From Pseudomonadota bacterium (GTDB lineage Bacteria; Pseudomonadota; Gammaproteobacteria; Arenicellales; UBA868): a DNA stretch of 9,247 nucleotides. The stretch spans positions 1 through 9,247 of the forward strand of contig JABJIU010000133.1 in the NCBI GenBank assembly GCA_018661145.1. Reading direction: 5' to 3'. Position 1 is the stretch's first letter. The number at the start of each line of letters is the position of its first letter. Both the position numbers and the translations under genes were made by a program. Shown here one piece after another: positions 1 through 6,168 of the stretch. The notes beneath the pieces were generated by a model, which did no database searches, was not told the DNA's origin, and was given only the letters and a program-made list of their open reading frames with translations.

Positions 1-488
1 TCCCCGCTGACCGGATGCACCAGCGTGTCACCCCGACGAAATACAGTGTAGAGACCGCTGCTCGACGGCGGAAGATTCTGGGCCAAGAGACGACTGAACC
101 GCCCCAAAAGGACATTGCCTTCGGGACCTGAGATCACGCGGCCAAGTGCCTTGGTCTCCATCTCATCCATCAGCATCGCATCACTCAGAAACGGCGCGAG
201 GACACCGGGCGAAAGCGCTAGCGCAGGCGCGATGTGCAGCGTTTCACGTATTGAGGGATTGAGTGTTGTGACCGGCAGCACCCGATACTCCGGCACGGAG
301 TCTGCCTTCTCAAGGATTGAACGTAGATCTGTCACACGTGTGTCGTCGGCCTTGAGCAAGGTCGCAAAACAGAGCGTTGTGAGCGCAAAGCCTAAGCATT
401 GAAAAAATCTCGGCCAAAACCCCGACTCGAAACCGTTCGAAGCCAACGGGCATTTTCGACCTGCAATTCGGATAAAATGAGGGATCAT
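1..488 (-). CDS. Exported protein related to the LysM-protein family divergent to def, lacking the LysM domain (3' end outside window)
   Basis: The frame is open from ATG at 488 to the left edge (162 codons seen). A Shine-Dalgarno-like AAGGA (minus strand, 497-493) sits 4 nt before the ATG. Residues 29-45 are hydrophobic after a long basic N-terminus, consistent with a signal peptide or anchor, although no clean AxA cleavage site is visible. Residues 75-162 resemble, from memory, the conserved region that follows the LysM domain in proteins encoded beside def/dprA: a 'LNPSIRE' segment, then 'LAPFLSD', then 'GLYTVFRRGDTLVHPVSG' near the edge. Such proteins normally carry an N-terminal LysM module with a GDTLW-type motif. 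Here only about 28 residues separate the hydrophobic segment from 'LNPSIRE', too few for a LysM domain of about 45 residues. The family is thought to bind the cell wall, and its precise role is unknown to me. The gene diverges from def. Family assignment is moderate because the C-terminus is unseen. Confidence 0.65.
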   Translation of the reverse strand, partial: MIPHFIRIAGRKCPLASNGFESGFWPRFFQCLGFALTTLCFATLLKADDTRVTDLRSILEKADSVPEYRVLPVTTLNPSIRETLHIAPALALSPGVLAPFLSDAMLMDEMETKALGRVISGPEGNVLLGRFSRLLAQNLPPSSSGLYTVFRRGDTLVHPVSG

Positions 489-509
489 TGAATCCTTCTC
501 AAATGGAAC

Positions 510-524
510 CTACAGTTAGTGTAG
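510..524. repeat. Short perfect inverted repeat in the divergent intergenic region
   Basis: CTACA (510-514) and TGTAG (520-524) are perfect inverted 5-bp arms around a 5-nt centre, GTTAG. The right arm overlaps the putative minus-strand -10 box at 518-523, so the repeat could be an operator half-site pair. It is short enough to be chance. No convincing promoter for def was found in the rest of 489-583. Confidence 0.25.
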
Positions 525-546
525 ACAACCTGTGGGGCTTATCCAA
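518..546 (-). promoter_or_regulatory. Putative sigma70 promoter of the divergent minus-strand gene
   Basis: Read on the minus strand, TTGGAT (546-541) is followed after exactly 17 nt by TACACT (523-518). Each hexamer matches the sigma70 consensus at four of six positions. The predicted transcription start near 511 gives a leader of about 23 nt with the Shine-Dalgarno-like AAGGA just before ATG 488. Spacing and position fit well, but the call rests on sequence match alone. Confidence 0.45.
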
Positions 547-583
547 GAGAACCACTTCACAAAGTTGAAAACCCCGTAAATCT

Positions 584-1126
584 ATGGCATTGCTCGAGAT
601 TCTAGTTTATCCCGACCCACGACTCCGGAATCAAGCGCTTCCGGTTGAAGTCGTAGACACCGCTATTGGTGGACTGGTTGATGATATGGCGCAGACCATG
701 TATGCGGCCCCGGGAATTGGACTGGCCGCGACCCAGGTCAACCTGACCAAACGTATCGTTGTAATCGATACATCCGAACATCAGGATCAACTGCAGGTTT
801 TCATTAATCCTGTTATCACCGGTATGGGAGAGCAAATCGAAACAGAAGAAGGCTGTCTTTCGGTTCCCGGGGTAGTCGTACCCGTAAAACGACATTCTGA
901 GGTGCAAGTTTCAGCGCTTGGCAAAGACGGCAAACTATTCGAGCTACACGCAACCGGCCTGCTCGCCGTCTGCATCCAGCATGAAGTCGACCATCTGGAT
1001 GGAAAAGTGTTTGTGGATTACCTCTCCCAACTTAAACGTGACCGTATCCGCAAACAGTTGCTGCGTGAGGGGCGCAGTTCGGGCAAGACTCCCGGCCAGG
1101 GTAAAGAGTCTCAACCCGCGATCTAA
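584..1126 (+). CDS. def: Peptide deformylase
   Basis: This cytoplasmic metalloenzyme removes the N-formyl group from the initiator methionine of new polypeptides. All three family motifs are intact: GIGLAATQ (residues 44-51), EEGCLS (88-93) and QHEVDH (132-137). The expected metal ligands are Cys91, His133 and His137, and the catalytic acid/base is Glu134, each one position later than in the E. coli enzyme. The length of 180 aa compares with about 169 aa in E. coli; the excess is a polar C-terminal tail rich in G, K, S and Q. The start ATG gives the standard N-terminus (M-A-x-L-x-I-L-x-Y-P-D-P-R-L). There is no strong Shine-Dalgarno sequence before it. The gene is first in the plus-strand series and lies 5 nt before fmt, the enzyme that adds the formyl group removed here. 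Assignment is secure. Confidence 0.97.
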   Translation: MALLEILVYPDPRLRNQALPVEVVDTAIGGLVDDMAQTMYAAPGIGLAATQVNLTKRIVVIDTSEHQDQLQVFINPVITGMGEQIETEEGCLSVPGVVVPVKRHSEVQVSALGKDGKLFELHATGLLAVCIQHEVDHLDGKVFVDYLSQLKRDRIRKQLLREGRSSGKTPGQGKESQPAI

Positions 1127-1131
1127 GCCTA

Positions 1132-2088
1132 ATGACCATACGTGCGGTCTTCGCGGGCACTCCAGACTTCGCGGTACCCTCTCTGGAGGCCTTGCTGAAT
1201 TCAGAAGTTGAGGTAATCGCTGTCTACTGTCAACCAGACCGGCCGGCTGGCCGCGGACAGAAGCTACGTCCCTGTGCCGTCAAGTCTAGAGCGATCCAGG
1301 ATAATCTCACGATCCGGCAACCGGAGAGTCTAAAGAGCGAATCATCCTATCTTCGAGACCAGAAAGTTGATCTCGCGGTGGTGGTGGCATACGGCATGCT
1401 GTTGCCCGAAGCCATGCTGGAAGCGCCGACAGTCGGCTGCGTCAACGTCCACGCGTCCCTGTTGCCGCGCTGGCGAGGCGCTGCGCCCATTCAGCGAGCC
1501 ATCGAAGCCGGTGACGCTAACACCGGTGTGACCCTGATGAGGATGGACGTTGGCCTTGATACCGGTCCTATCATCGAAACCTGTCGAATTCCCATACTTA
1601 AATCAGAGAACAGTCAGTCCCTGCATGATCGACTCGCCATCCTAGGCGCCCAGATGGTTTCTGGGTTTCTTGCGGGGCTTTCCTCGGGAGTCATCGCATC
1701 AGAACCACAGCCAAAAACCGGGGCGACCTATGCCCGAGCGCTGACACGGGATGAGGCCTGGCTTGACTGGCGGTGCCCGGCAGACCAACTGGTACGACAG
1801 ATATGCGCCTTCAATCCTTGGCCACTGGCGCGATCGCATCTCAACGGTGTCGACTACCGAATTCATCAAGCTGCGCTTGGCTCTACGGAGTTATCCGCAG
1901 TGCCCGGGACCATTATCCGGGCGCAGGGTCCGTGCCTTCGGGTGCAAACAGGATCAGGCACGGTCGATGTTCTGAAACTGCAACGCCCGGGGGGGAAGGT
2001 GTTGACTACCAAAACCTTTCTCAACGGCCATGCCATCACGCCTGGCTCGGTATTCACGCTGCCAGCGGATATTCATGCCAACGGGTGA
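1132..2088 (+). CDS. fmt: Methionyl-tRNA formyltransferase
   Basis: The enzyme transfers a formyl group from 10-formyltetrahydrofolate to Met-tRNA(fMet), making the bacterial initiator tRNA. The N-terminal formyltransferase domain (about residues 1-190) begins with the typical 'AVFAGTPDFAVPSLEAL' and has 'QPDRPAGRGQKL' (34-45), the SLLP folate-site motif within 'HASLLPRWRGAAPIQ' (107-121), and 'MDVGLDTGP' (138-146). The catalytic residues expected from E. coli (Asn106, His108, Asp144) correspond to Asn105, His107 and Asp143. The C-terminal tRNA-binding domain spans about 200-318. Length (318 aa) is normal. A run of seven G at 1989-1995 lies in the coding region, but the frame stays consistent with the family on both sides. 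The gene starts 5 nt after def and its last 14 nt overlap rsmB, suggesting co-translation. Confidence 0.97.
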   Translation: MTIRAVFAGTPDFAVPSLEALLNSEVEVIAVYCQPDRPAGRGQKLRPCAVKSRAIQDNLTIRQPESLKSESSYLRDQKVDLAVVVAYGMLLPEAMLEAPTVGCVNVHASLLPRWRGAAPIQRAIEAGDANTGVTLMRMDVGLDTGPIIETCRIPILKSENSQSLHDRLAILGAQMVSGFLAGLSSGVIASEPQPKTGATYARALTRDEAWLDWRCPADQLVRQICAFNPWPLARSHLNGVDYRIHQAALGSTELSAVPGTIIRAQGPCLRVQTGSGTVDVLKLQRPGGKVLTTKTFLNGHAITPGSVFTLPADIHANG

Positions 2089-3361
2089 GGTCTGTGCCGC
2101 CGCCGCACGGATCGTCCATGACGTCACCGAGAATGGTCGTTCACTCGAGGCGGCAACGACTGCTCACCTACCTAAAGGTGATGACCGCCGAAGAAGCGAA
2201 ACACGGGAAATCGCCTGGGGAGCAGTTCGGTGGTGGTTTCGATACGACAAGGTGTTGTCGTCTAAGCTCCACCGCCCGCTTCGGCGGCGTGACCGCATAC
2301 TACAGTCCCTCCTGATCTGTGGCCTGTACCAACTTGATCATCTGAGAGAGCCAGACTATGCGGTCACATCCGGGACCGTGGATGCAGCAAGCCTACTGGG
2401 CGCCGGCAGAGCCAAAGGCCTCATCAACGCGGTATTGCGTGCCCGACTCCGGGATGGTGAACCCGAACCCAATGATGAAGAAACTGCTCTGGCGACACCG
2501 GGATGGCTACTCGAACTCATCCGCGATACCTGGCCCCACGACTGGCGCAATATTCTGGCCAGTTTCAACCACAAACCGCCGATGACCTTACGGGTTAACC
2601 CGCTGAAACAGTCCCGGGACGAGTACCTGCAAGTGCTGCAAGATCGCGGTATTAAGGCAAGCGCCTGTAACGCGAGCCCTTGGGGCGTGACACTCGAAGC
2701 GCCCGTCAATGTTGATGAACTGGTTGGATTTAGAGACGGCACTGTCTCTGTGCAGGATGCCGCGGCCCAGATGACGCCGCTGGTCTGCGCACCCCCGAAC
2801 GGGGCACGCGTGCTTGATGCCTGCGCTGCGCCTGGCGGCAAAACCACCCACCTGCTGGAGCACTTCCGGCACATTGGATCACTGGTCGCTCTTGATCTGC
2901 CAGATCGTTGCGGCACAATTGAGGATAACCTGTCGCGACTTGGACTCAACGCGAAGGTGCTTGCAGCCGACTTGTTAGACGTCGATACCTGGTGGGACGG
3001 CGTACCCTTCGACCTCATTTTGCTGGATGCACCTTGCAGCGGTACCGGGGTTATTCGGCGACATCCGGACATCCGCCATCACCGTCGGCCCGCTGATATC
3101 GCCCACTATGCGGCACAGCAAAAACGGATGGTGCATCAGTTATGGGAACTGCTCGCTCCCAAGGGCGAGATGGTGTACGTAACCTGTTCAATCCTGATGC
3201 AGGAGAACGACGGACCCGTTCGTGATCTTTGTACAAGGTGTGATGACGCCCAACTGCACCATACCGCTTTGCCCGGCGCCATCAAAACCGACTACGGTGT
3301 CCAGTTGCTTCCAAATCCAACCCAGGATGGCCTCTATTACGCATCCCTCAAGAAAGTCTGA
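2075..3361 (+). CDS. rsmB: 16S rRNA (cytosine-967-C5)-methyltransferase
   Basis: RsmB (Sun/Fmu) uses S-adenosylmethionine to form 5-methylcytosine at 16S rRNA position 967. The frame is open upstream to 2030, but the ATG at 2075 gives the usual N-terminus shortly before 'AAAARIV' and a 428-aa protein, essentially the E. coli length (429). It also limits the overlap with fmt to 14 nt. An N-terminal NusB-like RNA-binding domain covers about residues 5-140. The Rossmann methyltransferase domain shows motif I 'VLDACAAPGGKTTHL' (247-261), motif IV 'DAPCSGTG' (318-325, Cys321) and motif VI 'VTCS' (369-372, Cys371). The two cysteines are those that m5C methyltransferases use for catalysis and product release. 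The C-terminus ends in a family-like 'DGLYYASLKK'. The recognised neighbours def-fmt-rsmB match E. coli. Confidence 0.96.
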   Translation: MPTGEVCAAAARIVHDVTENGRSLEAATTAHLPKGDDRRRSETREIAWGAVRWWFRYDKVLSSKLHRPLRRRDRILQSLLICGLYQLDHLREPDYAVTSGTVDAASLLGAGRAKGLINAVLRARLRDGEPEPNDEETALATPGWLLELIRDTWPHDWRNILASFNHKPPMTLRVNPLKQSRDEYLQVLQDRGIKASACNASPWGVTLEAPVNVDELVGFRDGTVSVQDAAAQMTPLVCAPPNGARVLDACAAPGGKTTHLLEHFRHIGSLVALDLPDRCGTIEDNLSRLGLNAKVLAADLLDVDTWWDGVPFDLILLDAPCSGTGVIRRHPDIRHHRRPADIAHYAAQQKRMVHQLWELLAPKGEMVYVTCSILMQENDGPVRDLCTRCDDAQLHHTALPGAIKTDYGVQLLPNPTQDGLYYASLKKV

Positions 3362-3380
3362 GGGCCTTTGCACAAGCGCT

Positions 3381-3386
3381 TATAAT
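3381..3386 (+). promoter_or_regulatory. Candidate -10 box in the rsmB-DUF4390 gap
   Basis: A perfect TATAAT lies in the 47-nt gap after rsmB, the largest gap among the plus-strand genes. A start near 3393 would leave a leader of about 16 nt to ATG 3409, or about 49 nt to an alternative ATG at 3442. No good -35 hexamer is present at 16-18 nt spacing, and there is no TGn extension. A promoter for DUF4390-ntrYX-trk is therefore possible but weakly supported. Confidence 0.3.
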
Positions 3387-3408
3387 TTACTCTGTCGGGC
3401 CCAGTCTC

Positions 3409-3996
3409 ATGCATGTTTCCCTTAACAGTCTTCTGCCTTGGATGAACCGCTTCTGGCTAGCTGTGTTCAGTGCCGGTGTACTGTGGCTTCCCGCCGCGCC
3501 AGCCATGGCGGATTTCACGGTGAGTGAAGGAAAGTCGGTACTGATCGGCAATAGCATAAAAACCTCGGCCCATCTTGATCTCAATATTAACGGTGAACCC
3601 GCAATTGCACTGTCCAAAGGTATCCCGTTAACGCTGTTGGTGAAATCCCACCTCTATCGAGCCAGTCTGGCTTCCTGGCACTTTAAGATTGGAGAGTGGG
3701 AGGATCGGCTTCTGCTCGAGCACCACAGTTTGTCAAACCGATACACGTTGACAACTCTGGATAGCAGTATTACTGAAGACTTCGCGACACTAACAGAGAC
3801 GCTGGACTTCCTGAGACAATACGCCAAGACCGTTGTTCTGCCAGACGGCGTCAACCCGAACGATGCCCTGCAGATGCGCATGCAGGTCTCACTGAGTCGG
3901 GGTGATCTGCCGGGACCATTAAAGTTAGTCGCCCTGGTTTTGAAAGATTGGCGACTCGGTAGCGACTGGGAGCGCTGGCAGGTCACCATTCCGTGA
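3409..3996 (+). CDS. DUF4390 family exported protein
   Basis: This 195-aa protein has an N-terminal signal peptide: a hydrophobic core at about residues 14-30 followed by 'APAMA', with likely cleavage after Ala34. The mature part, predicted to be outside the cytoplasmic membrane, matches my recollection of DUF4390 proteins: 'ALSKGIPLTLLVKS' in the first half, 'HHSLSNRYTLTTLD' in the middle, 'DFATLTETLDFL', and 'LPGPLKLVALVLKDWRLGSDWERW' split across the end. The biochemical function is unknown. An in-frame ATG at 3442 (residue 12) would also give a good signal peptide, and neither start has a clear Shine-Dalgarno sequence. Its stop overlaps the ntrY start by 4 nt (GTGA), so it is probably co-translated with the sensor kinase. 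DUF4390 genes often sit directly before ntrY-like genes in gammaproteobacteria. A role as an extracytoplasmic partner of that kinase is inference. Confidence 0.85.
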   Translation: MHVSLNSLLPWMNRFWLAVFSAGVLWLPAAPAMADFTVSEGKSVLIGNSIKTSAHLDLNINGEPAIALSKGIPLTLLVKSHLYRASLASWHFKIGEWEDRLLLEHHSLSNRYTLTTLDSSITEDFATLTETLDFLRQYAKTVVLPDGVNPNDALQMRMQVSLSRGDLPGPLKLVALVLKDWRLGSDWERWQVTIP

Positions 3997-6140
3997 GGAA
4001 CTCGCAGGGGTTTGCCCTGACGCTGATCCTGTCTCTGGCGCTCCTGGGGGCTTCCATCCTCCTCAGCCAGAGCGCCCAAGACGGCGATCTTTTCGGCGAC
4101 TATTTCGCCGCACTCATTATCCTGAATGCGGTCGGGATCGCCATTCTCGCGCTGCTCATATTCTTCCAGGTTCGAAGACTGGTCAGCGCATTCCGCGCCA
4201 GAGCGCTTGGCTCTCGACTGACCCTGCGTTTCATTGCAACTTTTGCCATTCTGGCGCTGGTTCCACTGGCGATGGTCTATTACTTCTCGGTCCAGTTTCT
4301 CAGTCGAAGTATTGATTCTTGGTTTGATGTGCGGATAGAAAAGGCACTGGACGACGCACTGCTCCTCGGTCGCAGTACGCTGGAGGCCACAAAGCTCGAA
4401 GTCATCCGACAGGCACGCACCGCCGCACGGCGTATCGAAATCACCACCTCTTCGGTACAACTCTATAATCTCCTCGACAAAATCCGGGCCAGCGGTGCGT
4501 TTGACGAAATGAGTCTGCATTCAAGTACCGGCCGTATTCTTGCTTCCAGCAGTAACTTGTCGATCTCTTTGGTCCCGGATGCTCCGGGGGAAGATGTGCT
4601 GGGCAAGGTGCGGCGAGACGGCGTCTACGCTGAATTCGAACCGACCGATGATGAGGGTCTCCGACTTCGGGTCGCGGTACCTGTATCGGGTCTCAGTGTA
4701 AGTTCTCCCTCTCGCGTCCTTCAGATCCTGTACCCGCTCCCCTTGCGTTACTCGCGTCTAGGTGAAAGCGTGGAGTCCGCCTCTACGGAGTACGACCGAC
4801 TGAAGTATCTGCGTGGGCCGTTAACGCTAAGTTTCGTCTTGAGTCTGACACTGATCAGCCTGATGACACTGTTGATGGCACTGTGGGCATCGATTTATAT
4901 AGCCCAGCGAATGCTGGCGCCGTTGCGAGATCTCGCCGAGGGCACCCGGGCGGTGTCCCGCGGAGACTATGACAAGATACTGCCGGTAGACAGTGGTGAT
5001 GAACTGGGGGTTCTGGTCGATTCATTCAACCGGATGACCCGTGAGATCGGCGCGGCACAGCAGACCGTGCTGGAAAGTCAACGTTGGGCCGAGTCAGAGC
5101 GTGCCTATCTCGATACCGTGTTGACCCACCTGTCAGCCGGGGTACTCTCCTTTGACGGTACGCAGCATCTGAAAACCTGCAACCCGGCGTCTGCCAGAAT
5201 TCTTGGAACCGATCTCAAAGGGTGTATCGGTAGTCCAATTGAGAGTCTGGCGCAGGCCTTGCCAGGGGCAACGGCGCTGATCGAGGCGATTAACCAGGGA
5301 ATGAAGGAACAGATCTCCGGATGGCAAAAAGAGATCCGTATCAGCGGTGGCGAGGGCCGACATGTCCTGATCTGTAGCGGTACACGTGTCGATAGTGACG
5401 ACATGAATGCAGGACACGTTGTGGTCTTCGAGGATGCGACGGAACTGCTCAATGCCCAACGCGCCGCAGCGTGGGGTGAGGTCGCTCGGAGACTCGCCCA
5501 TGAAATCAAGAACCCCCTGACCCCAATCCAACTATCCGCCGAACGTATTCGCAACAAGTATCTGTCTACACTGGATCCCGAGCAGCGTGAAACGCTGGAC
5601 CGCTCCACACGAACCATCGTGCAGCAGGTCGAAGCCATGAAAACTATGGTGAATGCGTTCTCGGAGTACGCACGTCCGGCTCCGCTACAGCGGGCGTCAA
5701 CGGACCTCAACCAGCTCATTAATGACACTGTTGAACTGTTTCGCTCGGGACCAAATTCGATCAAGCTACAAATAGAGCCTGATACCCACCTCGGGCACAT
5801 TCAAATCGATCCCAATAGTTTTAGTCAGGTTCTGAATAATCTGGTCATCAACGCCCAGGATGCATTGGCCGGCCGTGAGGGGACGGTAGTCATCCGCACT
5901 AAGCAAGACAGTGGAACCGGGGGTGTCACCGTAACCGTGCAGGACAACGGGCCGGGATTTGATCCGCACAACATTGACCGTATCTTTGAGCCATATGTCA
6001 GTTCGAAAGAAAAAGGCACCGGCCTCGGACTCGCGATCTGCCGGCGTATCATTGAGGAGCATGGCGGGACCATCCGCGCCAGCAACCCGCAGCAGGGGGG
6101 CGCGGCCGTTATAATTTCACTTCCGCTACGCCGACACTAA
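3993..6140 (+). CDS. ntrY: NtrY-like sensor histidine kinase
   Basis: This 715-aa inner-membrane kinase probably phosphorylates the NtrX-like regulator next to it. Three hydrophobic segments near the N-terminus (about residues 7-25, 37-59 and 80-102) are followed by an extracytoplasmic sensor region (about 103-275), which looks like the NtrY-type/Cache-like domain, and a fourth membrane segment (276-303). A HAMP linker follows (about 304-358), then a PAS domain (about 365-485) and the kinase core. The HisKA box 'LAHEIKNPLTPIQLS' places the phosphoacceptor at His503. The ATPase domain has the N-box 'VLNNLVINAQDAL' (613-625), G1 'DNGPGF' (651-656), F-box 'IFEPY' (664-668) and G2 'GTGLGL' (675-680), so it looks active. 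The start is GTG, overlapping the upstream stop, with AGGT 9 nt before it. The signal sensed is unknown. ntrY is used in the family sense: nitrogen sensing is not shown. Confidence 0.9.
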   Translation: MRNSQGFALTLILSLALLGASILLSQSAQDGDLFGDYFAALIILNAVGIAILALLIFFQVRRLVSAFRARALGSRLTLRFIATFAILALVPLAMVYYFSVQFLSRSIDSWFDVRIEKALDDALLLGRSTLEATKLEVIRQARTAARRIEITTSSVQLYNLLDKIRASGAFDEMSLHSSTGRILASSSNLSISLVPDAPGEDVLGKVRRDGVYAEFEPTDDEGLRLRVAVPVSGLSVSSPSRVLQILYPLPLRYSRLGESVESASTEYDRLKYLRGPLTLSFVLSLTLISLMTLLMALWASIYIAQRMLAPLRDLAEGTRAVSRGDYDKILPVDSGDELGVLVDSFNRMTREIGAAQQTVLESQRWAESERAYLDTVLTHLSAGVLSFDGTQHLKTCNPASARILGTDLKGCIGSPIESLAQALPGATALIEAINQGMKEQISGWQKEIRISGGEGRHVLICSGTRVDSDDMNAGHVVVFEDATELLNAQRAAAWGEVARRLAHEIKNPLTPIQLSAERIRNKYLSTLDPEQRETLDRSTRTIVQQVEAMKTMVNAFSEYARPAPLQRASTDLNQLINDTVELFRSGPNSIKLQIEPDTHLGHIQIDPNSFSQVLNNLVINAQDALAGREGTVVIRTKQDSGTGGVTVTVQDNGPGFDPHNIDRIFEPYVSSKEKGTGLGLAICRRIIEEHGGTIRASNPQQGGAAVIISLPLRRH
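6110..6115 (+). promoter_or_regulatory. Candidate -10 box at the end of ntrY
   Basis: A perfect TATAAT occurs 31 nt before the end of ntrY and about 53 nt before the ntrX start. It shares the string TTATAATTT with the hexamer after rsmB. The upstream sequence is GC-rich with no recognisable -35 box at 16-18 nt, so this may be coincidental sequence encoding the Val-Ile-Ile stretch of the kinase. Confidence 0.15.
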
Positions 6141-6168
6141 CCGGCTCCGCTTAACACCTTTTGGCACT

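Noticed and set aside
115..402. A 95-codon plus-strand open frame opposite the LysM-family-like gene
   Set aside because: It is Ser/Arg-rich with no family resemblance, while the minus-strand frame has a ribosome-binding site, a hydrophobic export signal and family-like motifs.
1989..1995. A run of seven G in fmt as a possible frameshift or sequencing error
   Set aside because: The reading frame remains consistent with Fmt both before and after the run and ends at the normal length.
2356..3072. A 238-codon minus-strand open frame opposite rsmB
   Set aside because: The plus-strand frame carries all RsmB catalytic motifs. The antisense product is rich in Ser, Arg and Pro, typical of shadow frames in GC-rich genes.
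3362..3402. Possible terminator after rsmB from GGGCC (3362-3366) pairing with GGCCC (3398-3402)
   Set aside because: The 31-nt loop is too long, the stem is only 5 bp, and no U-rich tract follows.
3654..4520. A 288-codon minus-strand open frame across the DUF4390 gene and the start of ntrY
   Set aside because: It lies opposite two well-supported genes, its translation is low in hydrophobic pattern and resembles no family I know, and it spans the boundary between them. It is an antisense shadow frame.
5105..5800. A 231-codon minus-strand open frame opposite the PAS and HisKA region of ntrY
   Set aside because: The opposite strand encodes conserved kinase motifs. The antisense translation has no recognisable domain and a shadow-like Ser/Arg-rich composition.
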